Below are positions 5,665 through 13,264 of a stretch of 14,132 bases of DNA, piece by piece. Position numbers and translations under genes: made by a program. The DNA lies in assembly GCA_964353225.1 (NCBI GenBank), contig CAYGVA010000100.1, positions 1-14,132 on the forward strand, given 5' to 3'. This DNA is from PCC-6406 sp964353225 (lineage in GTDB: Bacteria > Cyanobacteriota > Cyanobacteriia > Phormidesmidales > Phormidesmidaceae). The notes beneath the pieces are model-generated. The model ran no database searches. It had not been told where the DNA came from and saw only the letters and a program-made list of their open reading frames with translations. Every line of letters starts with the position of its first letter. Positions within the stretch are counted from its first letter, which is position 1.

Positions 5665-6726
5665 ATGGATTCCATGCCTGACACCATCACCAAGCTGGCT
5701 TACCAAGCCTTCCAAAATGGTAAGAGTGCCTTTAGTTTGGGCCATCGAACCTTAGCGACTCAGTTACGGCAGTGGTTGCGACCCGAGCTGCAATTTGAGT
5801 TGCAATCGATTGATGGCAGCTTTTTGGCCACGGTGACCCAAAGACGAGAGGCGTTGCTCCAGGTGGATTGGGAAGCGGCGGCGGCGGGTATTTATCCAGA
5901 GGCCCTGCTCTTTGACAATCCGTGGGAGGACTTTTTCAAATACTATCCGGCGGTTGTCTGGGAACTGCCCCACCTTTGGGAGCGCATCCTGAATGGGGAA
6001 ACCCAGGTATTTGACGATGCCATCAAGACCGAGGGGTTTCCCCGGTACTATCTCCAAAACTTTCACCACCAAACCGATGGATACCTGAGCGAGACCTCCG
6101 CCAATCTCTACGATTTGCAAGTAGAACTGCTCTTTAGTGGCGCAGCGGACGCGATGCGGCGGCGGGTGCTGGCACCGGTGAAACAGGCCCTTGATGCGCG
6201 ATCGCCCCATCACCGGCCCCACCGGGTTTTGGACGTGGCCTGTGGCACCGGTCGCACCCTAAAGCAGTTGCAAGGGGCTCTCCCCGAGGCATCTCTCCAT
6301 GGTTTGGATCTATCTCCGGCCTATCTGCGCAAAGCCAACCAACTCCTCAGCCAGACCGGCACCTTGCCCCAACTGGTCCAAGGCCAAGCGGAGAATATGC
6401 CCTACCGGGCGGATTATTTTGACGCCCTCACCTGCGTGTTTATGTTCCACGAGCTCCCAGGGCCGGTGCGGCAGCAAGTAATTGATGACTGCTTCCGGGT
6501 GACGCGCCCCGGCGGCAGCTTAGTGATTTGTGACTCCATTCAAACGCTAGATACGCCAGAACTAGCGCCGATGATGGCCAACTTTCCGACCCTCTTCCAT
6601 GAGCCCTATTACCGGGACTACATTCAAGACGACATCACGGCTCGCCTAGAACGCGCTGGCTTTACGGCTGTGACGACCGAAGTTCATTTTGTGAGCAAGT
6701 ATTGGGTGGCCCATAAGCCGACCTAG
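5665..6726 (+). CDS. Class I SAM-dependent methyltransferase with N-terminal extension
   Basis: The protein has 353 residues. The C-terminal half is a Rossmann methyltransferase of the UbiE/Methyltransf_11 type: motif I VLDVACGTGR (188-197), GLDLS (213-217) with the acidic residue for the SAM ribose, GQAENMPYRADYFDAL (240-255), FMFHELP (259-265) and FRVTRPGGSLVICDS (277-291). The first about 160 residues are aromatic-rich (FDNPWEDFFKYYPAVVWELP) with conserved-looking HHQTDGYLSETSANLYDLQVE just before the catalytic fold. That part is larger than in MenG/UbiE (about 230-250 residues), so it is not the standard quinone methyltransferase. The substrate is unknown. ATG 5665 and ATG 5674 are both possible; neither has a clear Shine-Dalgarno, and a T-run precedes them. 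Confidence 0.88.
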   Translation: MDSMPDTITKLAYQAFQNGKSAFSLGHRTLATQLRQWLRPELQFELQSIDGSFLATVTQRREALLQVDWEAAAAGIYPEALLFDNPWEDFFKYYPAVVWELPHLWERILNGETQVFDDAIKTEGFPRYYLQNFHHQTDGYLSETSANLYDLQVELLFSGAADAMRRRVLAPVKQALDARSPHHRPHRVLDVACGTGRTLKQLQGALPEASLHGLDLSPAYLRKANQLLSQTGTLPQLVQGQAENMPYRADYFDALTCVFMFHELPGPVRQQVIDDCFRVTRPGGSLVICDSIQTLDTPELAPMMANFPTLFHEPYYRDYIQDDITARLERAGFTAVTTEVHFVSKYWVAHKPT

Positions 6727-6878
6727 GGAACAGCTCCGGTTTTGACCTCCAACCAATCCTGGGTTGATGGCCCCAAGCAGCCCGTCGTCTCTGGTTATCT
6801 AACGTAAAAAAAATAATTGCCGTTGGCCGGTTCTAGGGGGACAAGGTTAGAGTTTGTGAGAGGCAACTCATAATAAGG

Positions 6879-7370
6879 ATGACAACACTGACCATGACCA
6901 CTTCACAATCTAGCCTGGAAACCTTGGCTCCCGTAGCGTCCAGCGAGGACGAGGCTGCATTGGCGGCGGATCACATTGAAATTATTGAAACCGTCATTGC
7001 GAGTTTGGACCAAGCGCAAAGTGCCATGGTCAGCCACCGAGACGGGGGCTATCTTTGGAAATTTAGCTATGGCAGCGTTGAGGTGTATGTGCAGCTCACG
7101 GGCACCAATGACAACGACATTTTGACGGTATGGTCTCCGGTATTGACCCTACCGGCTAAGGATGAAACTCAACTGATGCGTCATCTCCTGGAGATGAACT
7201 GTGGTGAGACCTTTGAAGCGTGCTTCGGCATTTTGGGCGCTCAGGTCGTGGTGCTAGCCAGTCGTCCCCTGGCGGATATGTCTGCGGGGGAAACCTCACG
7301 GATCATGACCATCGTGGCCACCATTGCCGATGATAACGATGAGGCTCTCCAGGCAGAATACGCAACCTGA
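6879..7370 (+). CDS. YbjN-domain protein
   Basis: This 163-residue soluble protein has the YbjN (DUF1790-like, CesT/Tir-chaperone fold) domain common in cyanobacteria. Residues 1-30 are a Ser/Thr/Ala/Glu-rich tail. The core runs from about 32: LWKFSYGSVEVYVQLTG (59-75), LPAKDETQLMRHLLEMN (91-107), ETFEACFGI (110-118), VVVLASRPLADMSAGE (123-138) and TIVATIADDNDEAL (144-157). The family is thought to help stability or assembly of other proteins; no partner can be named. ATG 6879 directly follows AAGG, leaving no spacing, so ATG 6894 with AAGGATG about 12 bases upstream is a fair alternative. An A-rich tract lies about 70 bases upstream. Confidence 0.85.
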   Translation: MTTLTMTTSQSSLETLAPVASSEDEAALAADHIEIIETVIASLDQAQSAMVSHRDGGYLWKFSYGSVEVYVQLTGTNDNDILTVWSPVLTLPAKDETQLMRHLLEMNCGETFEACFGILGAQVVVLASRPLADMSAGETSRIMTIVATIADDNDEALQAEYAT

Positions 7371-7397
7371 ACGCCATAGGGGTGGAAGAAAGCGACG

Positions 7398-8198
7398 TTG
7401 ACCAATTTGATGGGGAACCAGGCCACAAAGGCGTCCTACCAGTGGCGGTTACTCCCCTTTTGCCAAGGCCCAGGGCCTTGGCAGATGGCCCTAGACACCT
7501 GGCTTTTAGACCAGCAGATTGCCGGTCTACAGCCGCCCACCCTGCGGTTTTATAGTTGGCAGCCCGTCAGTCTTTCCTTGGGGTATCACCAACGCCATTG
7601 GCCAGCCCATTGGCAATCCCTGCAATGGCAAGGACGGGCTGTGCCGTTAGTGCGGCGGCCCTCTGGGGGACGGGCGGTGCTGCACCAGGGGGACTTATGT
7701 TACGGGGTGACGTTACCCCTCGCTGGGCAGCGACGCCAGGATCGCTATCAACAAATCTGTGATGGACTCATCACGGGCTGGCAAGGGTTAGGGGTGCCCC
7801 TGCGGTATGGCACGGCGGGGCGGGGCTACATCCACAATCCCAGTTGCTTTGGCACGGCTACCGCTGCCGATTTGGTCACGGACCAGGGCTATAAGCTGAT
7901 TGGCAGCGCCCAATTGCGGCGCGATCGCAGCCTTTTGCAGCAGGGCTCCATGCGGTTGAATCCAGATCGGGCTTTGACCCAGATGGTGTTTGGCATGGCA
8001 GAGACCTGGCAGCAGCCCCCAGCATTCATCTCCGGCTGGCAAGGCAAATCCTGGGATGAACGGTTAGACACCATCATGGCAACCATGGTGAGCGCGATCG
8101 CCACAACCCTCGGGGTTACTTTCGAGACCCGGCCCCTGTCCCCCGCCGAGCACCAAATGGTTCAGACTTATTTGCCGAAGGCCAGCCCCCCTCGGTGA
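7398..8198 (+). CDS. Lipoate-protein ligase / octanoyltransferase family protein
   Basis: The protein has 266 residues from TTG 7398, which has GGAAG nine bases upstream; ATG 7410 would remove four residues. It belongs to the BPL/LplA/LipB catalytic family, which moves lipoyl or octanoyl groups onto lysines of 2-oxoacid dehydrogenase and glycine-cleavage H proteins. Visible are RRPSGGRAVLHQGDL (86-100), NPSCFGTATAADLV (147-160) with C150, and GYKLIGSAQLRRD (164-176) with the acyl-adenylate or acyl-binding lysine K166. The SCF cysteine plus the GSAQ lysine is the arrangement of LipM-type octanoyltransferases, while LplA-type ligases lack the cysteine. I lean to octanoyltransferase but cannot exclude a ligase. 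It ends five bases from the convergent ndbB stop. Confidence 0.85.
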   Translation: MTNLMGNQATKASYQWRLLPFCQGPGPWQMALDTWLLDQQIAGLQPPTLRFYSWQPVSLSLGYHQRHWPAHWQSLQWQGRAVPLVRRPSGGRAVLHQGDLCYGVTLPLAGQRRQDRYQQICDGLITGWQGLGVPLRYGTAGRGYIHNPSCFGTATAADLVTDQGYKLIGSAQLRRDRSLLQQGSMRLNPDRALTQMVFGMAETWQQPPAFISGWQGKSWDERLDTIMATMVSAIATTLGVTFETRPLSPAEHQMVQTYLPKASPPR

Positions 8199-8208
8199 AC
8201 TGGTCACC
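8194..8208. terminator. Short hairpin carrying both convergent stop codons
   Basis: GGTGA (8194-8198) pairs with TCACC (8204-8208) around ACTGG. The stem contains the TGA of the lipoyl-family gene on one strand and the TGA of ndbB on the other. Five base pairs and no U-tract make it a weak terminator candidate. Confidence 0.25.
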
Positions 8209-9451
8209 ACAATACGTTGCGTAACCAACCCCTGATACGACCGCAGCGATACCGCGCCACCTGCCAGCGATGATGGGAGGTGGGCAACCGTAGTAGATAA
8301 ACCCCTTGGCGAATCACAGCCGCTAAACGCCCCCGCAATAACAGGCCAAAGCTAAAAATCAATGCGTCGCCATGGCCTAACGCCATCATGTCCCCCAGAT
8401 GGAAATAGCGAAAGGGCTTGAGCGATCGATGTTGCATTGATGCCAGTAAATTATGGGCAACAATAGCCGCCGCTTGGTAAGCCGCCTGGGCCGTTTGGGG
8501 GGCTGACCGGTGCTGCTGCCAAGGCATCTGAGCCTGATCACCCACCACAAATAGGTTGGGATAGCCTTTAAGTTGCAGGGTCGGTTCTACCTCACACCGG
8601 CCTTGGAGGGTGGTCATGGGTGGGTTAACCCCCACCCATGGGGTTGCTTGGGTGCCCGCCACCCAAATCACGAGGTCCGTGGGCTCAGCGGTGGCCTGAT
8701 GGTCGGTTTCCAGGGTGATCGTATCTGCCGCAACCGCAACCACACCCGTCAAGGGGCGAACGGTCACGCGGCGCTGGGTCAAGGCTTGCAACGCCGCCCG
8801 CTGTATCCGGCGGGGAAAAGACTTGAGAATCGTCGCGCCTAATTCCACCAGTTGGAGTTGCCCCCGTACCCCCAACCGATCCGCCAGCTTACAGGCCAAT
8901 TCCACACCGCTAGGGCCACCACCAATCACACTGACCCGAATGGTGCCCTGCCCCCCTGTTTCCAGACGATGCAAACGTGCCTCCAGCGCCTCCACATCCG
9001 CCCATCGCCGAAACCCATAGGTGTAGTCAAGCTGGCCAGGAACATCCACTAGGCGTCGCTGACTGCCGGTAGCGATCACTAAATAGTCGTAGACCAGGCT
9101 GTCTCCCGTGGCTAATCGAACCCGGCCTGTGGCGGGATCAAACTGCTCAGCAACAGTGGCGTAATGGCAAATTTCCGTGCCCTGTAATAGCTCCCCATAG
9201 CTGGGAACAACCTCCCAAGGGCGCAGCTCATCGGTAATCAATTCGTATAGCAGTGGGGTAAATGTAAACCGCGCCTGCGGTTCTACCAGGGAAATGACAC
9301 AGGCTTGTTGGGCGCGCTGGCAACGCCGTTGGAAATAAAGGGCGGTATAAAGCCCCCCAAAACCGCCCCCCAAAATGCAGACATGAGGGGTATGGGTCGA
9401 AATCTCAGCCTTCTGTCTCGCGGCAATATGGGGTTGAGCAGAAAACAGCAT
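8204..9451 (-). CDS. ndbB: Type II NAD(P)H dehydrogenase, NdbB-like
   Basis: This 415-residue flavoprotein has two Rossmann folds: FAD site ILGGGFGGLYTAL (26-38), NAD(P)H site VIGGGPSGVELACKL (175-189) and the second FAD contact LFVVGDQAQ (300-308). The family passes electrons from NAD(P)H to quinone at the membrane surface without pumping. NdbB and its plant relative NDC1 also act in phylloquinone synthesis by reducing the demethylated precursor. I chose NdbB over NdbA/NdbC because of the length (about 400 against about 500) and the C-terminal blocks FHLGDMMALGHGDA (350-363) and RQGVYLLRLPTSHHRW (381-396). The first 22 residues precede the usual start of the fold; no clear Shine-Dalgarno is seen. 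It follows DUF3593 by 40 bases on the same strand. Confidence 0.88.
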   Translation of the reverse strand: MLFSAQPHIAARQKAEISTHTPHVCILGGGFGGLYTALYFQRRCQRAQQACVISLVEPQARFTFTPLLYELITDELRPWEVVPSYGELLQGTEICHYATVAEQFDPATGRVRLATGDSLVYDYLVIATGSQRRLVDVPGQLDYTYGFRRWADVEALEARLHRLETGGQGTIRVSVIGGGPSGVELACKLADRLGVRGQLQLVELGATILKSFPRRIQRAALQALTQRRVTVRPLTGVVAVAADTITLETDHQATAEPTDLVIWVAGTQATPWVGVNPPMTTLQGRCEVEPTLQLKGYPNLFVVGDQAQMPWQQHRSAPQTAQAAYQAAAIVAHNLLASMQHRSLKPFRYFHLGDMMALGHGDALIFSFGLLLRGRLAAVIRQGVYLLRLPTSHHRWQVARYRCGRIRGWLRNVLW

Positions 9452-9491
9452 AGGTGATGATGGCGGATCAACTCGCCCTGGGAACAGCCAA

Positions 9492-9803
9492 TCACCCGTC
9501 GTTCGAGCGGGTAGCCTGTTGCTGCAATTTCAACACCGCTTGCCGAAATCCCAGCACAACTAGAATATTCGACAGGGTCAAAAAGGCTTCTGCGCCCCCA
9601 TGGAGCCAGTCCACATTAGCTAACTCTGCCCCGTAGACTTGCTGGGCATAAATCCCCGCCGGAATCGTAATCGCCACAAACACCAACAACACATAGAAGC
9701 CAATGAGCGCCAGTCGCGGCGTTTGGCCAGAGCGGGTCACAAAGTAGAGAAACCCCAGGTAGGGGAATAGGGAGAGGGCAAAGAGGGTTTCTTTATTGAG
9801 CAT
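9492..9803 (-). CDS. DUF3593 membrane protein
   Basis: The protein has 103 residues and about three membrane segments (about 3-22, 31-53 and 70-92). FALSLFPYLGFLYFVTRS near the start and the GAELANVDWLHGGAEAFLTLSN stretch mark it as DUF3593, a family of cyanobacteria and plastid-bearing eukaryotes with no established function known to me. It usually accompanies DUF2499, which lies upstream here too. No Shine-Dalgarno is visible before ATG 9803, because a miniature element ends only eight bases upstream; the sequence that would have been there before insertion also lacks a strong one. ndbB follows by 40 bases. Confidence 0.88.
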   Translation of the reverse strand: MLNKETLFALSLFPYLGFLYFVTRSGQTPRLALIGFYVLLVFVAITIPAGIYAQQVYGAELANVDWLHGGAEAFLTLSNILVVLGFRQAVLKLQQQATRSNDG

Positions 9804-9811
9804 CGGTTTAA

Positions 9812-9954
9812 GAGGCTGTTTGAAAAGGGGGTAGGCCGGTATTGGATACGACTGTAGGCCATCAGTACATCGGTTGTATCCCTGATGTTGCCGTCGCTCG
9901 TTCTGGGTAGTGCCTGGGTTCGAATTAACGGTAAAAGGCTTTTCAAACAGCCTC
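9812..9954. mobile_element. 143-bp IS5-type miniature inverted-repeat element
   Basis: GAGGCTGTTTGAAAAG (9812-9827) and its perfect complement (9939-9954) bound the element. TAA at 9809-9811 and TAA at 9955-9957 form a 3-bp target duplication. A GAGGCTGTTTG end with a TNA duplication is typical of IS5-family members (IS1031/ISL2/IS427 groups), so it can be mobilised only by a transposase elsewhere. It has no ORF. The inside folds further: GGATAC with GTATCC, and CATCAG with CTGATG. It separates DUF2499 from DUF3593; without it the gap would be 131 bp. Confidence 0.82.
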
Positions 9955-10080
9955 TAAGGCGATTTCAGGCAATGAACAGACCAGGGTAGGGGGCGGGTCT
10001 CCTGACCCCATGCAGGATTGGGATGGCAGGCTGTTGGGTCAGCCGATTAGCCCGACGGTATTTTAGGTCTCGGCCATCTC

Positions 10081-10380
10081 CTAAATGGCCTTAGCCTGTC
10101 GCCAAATCCACCAAGCGGCGGCACAAGCGGTGCAGTTACCCACTACGGTCATGGCGGCTTGGAGGGTCACCAGCCACTCTAGCGCCGGTGCATTGTCGAA
10201 AAAGTGCCAGGTGCAGGCACACATGGCACTCACTAGGGCCGGGAGCATTCCAAAGGAGAGCATGCGCCAAGCCCAATGCTGGCTGGCTTCGGCGTATTGC
10301 CAAATAAACCAAATGGCGGCAACCCATTCAACGACACTGGTAATGTGAATAACCCAAGTGGGAATCGAGAGCGCGTGCAT
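10081..10380 (-). CDS. DUF2499 membrane protein
   Basis: From ATG 10380 the product has 99 residues with about three membrane segments. The conserved start HALSIPTWVIHITSVVEW, the block MLPALVSAMCACTWHFFDN and the ending TVVGNCTACAAAWWIWRQA identify DUF2499, found in cyanobacteria and plastids and of unknown function. I chose ATG 10380 because homologues begin at this MHALSIPTW stretch and because it leaves 68 bases for divergent promoters. The frame stays open to ATG 10437 (118 residues), only 11 bases from the mutL start, and that longer start cannot be excluded. Neither start has a clear Shine-Dalgarno. DUF3593 and ndbB follow on the same strand. Confidence 0.87.
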   Translation of the reverse strand: MHALSIPTWVIHITSVVEWVAAIWFIWQYAEASQHWAWRMLSFGMLPALVSAMCACTWHFFDNAPALEWLVTLQAAMTVVGNCTACAAAWWIWRQAKAI

Positions 10381-10448
10381 GGCAAGAGCGATAAAATCGG
10401 CTGAACCAGGATCAGTGTAGGGGATGCCCGTGGGCATTAACAGCTAAT

Positions 10449-12110
10449 TTGAGCCCCGAAATTCAACCATTACCCAAAGATGTGGTGCAACTGATGGCAG
10501 CGGGGGAGGTAATTGACTCCCCCGCTGCGGTGGTGCGAGAACTGGTGGAGAATGCCCTGGATGCTGGGGCCAGCCGGGTGACGGTGGCGGTGCGATCGCA
10601 GCCCTGGCACATCACCGTCACCGATAACGGTAGCGGCCTATCGCTGGGGGATCTGCGCCGGGCCGCTGCTGCCCACAGCACGAGTAAACTCATCGACCTC
10701 AGAGATTTATGGCGGATCCAAAGCCTCGGCTTCCGGGGGGAAGCCCTCCATAGCTTGAGTCAACTCACCCACCTCACCCTCTGTAGCCGTCCCCAGCAAG
10801 GGACCGATGGCGGCTATGAGGTCACCTACGATCGCGACGGTCGCCCCCAGACGGTTACCCCCATGGCCATGGCCCCCGGCACCCGCGTCACCGTCGCCGA
10901 TCTGTTTTATTGTTTCCCGGCTCGACAGCAGGCGGCCCCCTCCATCAAGCAACAAACCCAGGCCATTCAGCGCACTTTGCAAACCTTGGCCCTCTGCCAC
11001 CCCACCGTCACTTGGCAAAGCAGCCTCAACGATCGCCCCTGGATGACCCTATGGCCAGGGGCTTCGGCCCTGCATGTGCTGCCCCAGATTATGCGGCGGG
11101 TGCAGGTCACCGATCTGCGAGAACACCAGCAGGCAGTCGAGTTGCCGGAGAACAATGCCCGACTGTATCTACTGCTGGGGTTGCCCGATCGCTGCCATCG
11201 GCCTCGACCGGATGGCGTCACCATCGCCCTCAATGGTCGCCCCGTTGCCCTGTCTGAACTAGAAGCTGTTGTGATGGCAGCCCTGCGGCGATCGCTGCCC
11301 CGAGATCGCTACCCCGTCACTTTCCTGCATTTGCACGCACCCCCCGACCAAATCGACTGGCACCGATCCCCCGATAAATCCCATATTTATCTGCGCCATC
11401 TCGACAATTGGGGGGCAGCGGTGACCACCGCCATCGACGATGCCCTGCGTTTGAGTCCCGTCCCGGCGTTAAGCGGAGCTGGCCCGCAGCGACTCACCCA
11501 ACTAATCGCCCTGGCCGAACCCCAAGCCACCTATACAACAGCACCCCAGCCCTCAGATACCCTTCAGCCCCTAACGCTCAAAGCCCTGAGCCAGGTCCAC
11601 AACCGCTATATTCTGGCCGAGCACCCAGCCGGACTGTGCCTGATCGAGCAGCACATTGCCCACGAGCGGGTCTTGTATGAGGAACTGTGCGATCGCTGGC
11701 AATTGGTTCCTTTAGCCACACCGATTGTGTTGAGTCAGCTCAAAGCCGAGCAGGTGGCGCAACTAGAACGCATTGGCATCGCGGTTGACCCTTTTGGCCC
11801 AGATCTTTGGGCGGTGCGGAGTGCGCCAGCGCCCTTAGCCCATCGGGATGACTGTAGCGACGCCCTCTGGGAATTGAGTCTGGGGCAAGATCTAGAGGCG
11901 GCGTTGGTAGCCACCGCCTGCCGCACTGCCATTCGCAATGGCACCCCCTTAACGCCAGCAGGCATGGCGCAATTACTGAATGCTTGGCAGCGCACCCGCA
12001 AACCCCAAACCTGCCCCCACGGGCGGCCCATTTGCCTGACCTTAAACGAGTCCAGCTTGGCACGTTATTTTCGCCGCCACTGGGTGATTGGCAAGAGCCA
12101 TGGCATTTAG
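10449..12110 (+). CDS. mutL: DNA mismatch repair protein MutL
   Basis: The protein has 553 residues. The N-terminal GHKL ATPase shows ELVENALDAGA (31-41), TDNGSGL (58-64), HSTSKL (76-81), GFRGEAL (94-100) and GTRVTVADLFY (144-154); the later D-x-H-x-x-P-x-K block (about 302-309) keeps the ATPase lysine. The C-terminal domain (from about 375) carries the nuclease-type set of motifs: EQHIAHERVLYEE (a variant of DQHA-x2-E-x4-E), ACRTAIRNG, CPHGRP and LARYF. This points to a strand-nicking MutL like those of bacteria lacking MutH. The first motif has Glu for Asp, and Ile for Ala. TTG 10449 is the start that gives the family N-terminus; no strong Shine-Dalgarno is seen. It is divergent from DUF2499 and convergent with a 63-residue ORF. 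Confidence 0.93.
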   Translation: MSPEIQPLPKDVVQLMAAGEVIDSPAAVVRELVENALDAGASRVTVAVRSQPWHITVTDNGSGLSLGDLRRAAAAHSTSKLIDLRDLWRIQSLGFRGEALHSLSQLTHLTLCSRPQQGTDGGYEVTYDRDGRPQTVTPMAMAPGTRVTVADLFYCFPARQQAAPSIKQQTQAIQRTLQTLALCHPTVTWQSSLNDRPWMTLWPGASALHVLPQIMRRVQVTDLREHQQAVELPENNARLYLLLGLPDRCHRPRPDGVTIALNGRPVALSELEAVVMAALRRSLPRDRYPVTFLHLHAPPDQIDWHRSPDKSHIYLRHLDNWGAAVTTAIDDALRLSPVPALSGAGPQRLTQLIALAEPQATYTTAPQPSDTLQPLTLKALSQVHNRYILAEHPAGLCLIEQHIAHERVLYEELCDRWQLVPLATPIVLSQLKAEQVAQLERIGIAVDPFGPDLWAVRSAPAPLAHRDDCSDALWELSLGQDLEAALVATACRTAIRNGTPLTPAGMAQLLNAWQRTRKPQTCPHGRPICLTLNESSLARYFRRHWVIGKSHGI

Positions 12111-12127
12111 TAAAGATGCTGTGCCCG

Positions 12128-12319
12128 CTATCTCAAGGCAGATTTGCGATCGCGGCGGTACCAATGGGCCACGTACAACAGCGCTGCGACCTGTAGCGGC
12201 AGTAGTAGGGCATAGCCCTTAAACATCACGGGTATATCCAATTGGGCAATGGTGCTCAGGGTGCCGCCACCCACGAGCATACTGATGGCCCAAAGCCGCG
12301 TTTTTGAGGACTTAAACAT
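12128..12319 (-). CDS. Small two-segment membrane protein, unknown
   Basis: A 63-residue product with two hydrophobic stretches (about 8-27 and 35-51) and a basic C-terminal tail YRRDRKSALR, which would face the cytoplasm. I do not recognise a family. It is convergent with mutL (17 bases apart) and lies 58 bases downstream of DUF2752 on the same strand, so it could be the last gene of that run. No clear Shine-Dalgarno precedes ATG 12319. A HIP1 octamer lies inside its 3' end. Confidence 0.5.
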   Translation of the reverse strand: MFKSSKTRLWAISMLVGGGTLSTIAQLDIPVMFKGYALLLPLQVAALLYVAHWYRRDRKSALR

Positions 12320-12377
12320 TTAATTGGTGACCCGTAAACGGCCATCAGAACAATTTTCTAGCGCGTTTCGCCTTACC

Positions 12378-12875
12378 TTAACTGATCAACCATTGGCCAA
12401 GGGGCGATTGCACCACCGCTTGCTGTAATTCCCCCGTGAGCCCCCAATGCCACAGTCGAACGCCGTGGTAGCTCATCAACAATAAAATGATGGCTAATTG
12501 ATGACGGGGTTGACTGAGCCAGCGAGAGTAACCGGTGGTAATGGGACGGTTGCGAAATAGCTCTAGGGCAAAATGACCGATCGCAACCGTAAACGCCAGA
12601 AGGACAACTCCCCCCAGGGCATGGTGCTGCCAAGAGGCAAATAGGTCTCCCCGCGCTAGGGCCATAAACGCCCGAGTCATTCCACAGGTGGGGCAGGGCA
12701 CCCCCGTAAAGTGACGAATCGGGCAGACCAACCAAGTCACCCTAAAACCCGTGTTATAGACAAAAGCACCGATCAGGGGAGCAGCTGCGGAGGCAACACC
12801 AGCCATCCTCAAGCACCGGCCCCAGGAACTCAGTCGAACGGTGGGTAGGCGATCGCTCAAACTAAACGTCTGCAT
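12378..12875 (-). CDS. DUF2752 membrane protein
   Basis: The protein has 165 residues. The family signature CPTCGMTRAF (61-70) follows a membrane segment and the CPIRHFTGVP stretch (51-60), with further hydrophobic segments at about 28-50, 84-106 and 127-145. DUF2752 is a widespread bacterial family of unknown function; the two cysteines around Pro-Thr suggest metal or redox chemistry, which is inference. It lies on the same strand as the TM2 and DUF4282 genes, 131 bases downstream of TM2. The start has no good Shine-Dalgarno. A HIP1 octamer sits near the 5' end. Confidence 0.88.
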   Translation of the reverse strand: MQTFSLSDRLPTVRLSSWGRCLRMAGVASAAAPLIGAFVYNTGFRVTWLVCPIRHFTGVPCPTCGMTRAFMALARGDLFASWQHHALGGVVLLAFTVAIGHFALELFRNRPITTGYSRWLSQPRHQLAIILLLMSYHGVRLWHWGLTGELQQAVVQSPLGQWLIS

Positions 12876-12937
12876 TTTACGAATGCTTTGAACTCACAAT
12901 CAGAAACCCAACTCTGGTTGACTGACACAAGTTGTTC

Positions 12938-12958
12938 AGCCCCCTTTTTAAGGGGGCT
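12938..12958. terminator. 9-bp hairpin downstream of the TM2 gene
   Basis: AGCCCCCTT (12938-12946) and AAGGGGGCT (12950-12958) pair around TTT. The hairpin lies 48 bases past the TM2 stop on the minus strand and 62 bases before the DUF2752 start. No U-tract follows on the minus strand, so it may terminate weakly or stabilise the TM2 transcript. Confidence 0.6.
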
Positions 12959-13006
12959 ATTCCAAAACTGGAACTTAGAAGGCTAGAAATGCGTGGGTCA
13001 CGCCCT

Positions 13007-13264
13007 CTAAAACCAACCTTTCTTACCACTGACATACTCAGCAACAAATTCGTCATCGCTCTTGGTGAGGTAAATAATCCCCTCCACAAGGCCAATCACG
13101 CCCATGATCGGAGCCCCGATTCCGCAGGTAACAAGGCTGACTGCAAGCATGATGATGCCTTCAGTGTTGTACCCCAGAATAAATTTGTGTACGCCTAATG
13201 CCCCTAACAGAATGCCGCAGATGCCTGCAGCTACTTTCTTATCTGCGCCACCAGAACTTGTCAT
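13007..13264 (-). CDS. TM2-domain membrane protein
   Basis: The protein has 85 residues. A polar start MTSSGGADKK leads into the TM2 pattern: a first membrane segment (about 11-29) with LLGALGVHKFILGY (19-32), a second (about 37-60) and GLVEGIIYL (58-66), then an acidic tail ending KKGWF. TM2 proteins occur in many bacteria and in animals; the function in bacteria is not established. A good ribosome binding site AGGAGAAAGG lies just upstream of the ATG. It is 132 bases downstream of DUF4282 on the same strand. Confidence 0.92.
   Translation of the reverse strand: MTSSGGADKKVAAGICGILLGALGVHKFILGYNTEGIIMLAVSLVTCGIGAPIMGVIGLVEGIIYLTKSDDEFVAEYVSGKKGWF

Larger units (their letters stand above)
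2064..12856. repeat. Dispersed HIP1 octamers (GCGATCGC)
   Basis: Copies seen begin at 2064, 2410, 3190, 4382, 4422, 6198, 7921, 8094, 10592, 11288, 11689, 12146 and 12849. They lie mostly inside genes on both strands. Such over-representation is characteristic of many cyanobacterial chromosomes. None was seen in 720-1858 or after 12857. Confidence 0.85.

Noticed and set aside
5249..5755. Several overlapping open frames in the apcF-methyltransferase gap
   Set aside because: They have no recognisable domain, no ribosome binding sites, and overlap each other and the methyltransferase start.
5665..6726. Identification of the methyltransferase as MenG/UbiE
   Set aside because: The length and the large N-terminal extension do not fit, although the catalytic motifs are of the same superfamily.
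9900..9935. GGGTTCGAATTA, resembling a tRNA T-arm
   Set aside because: It lies inside the 143-bp miniature element and no acceptor, D or anticodon arm can be built around it.
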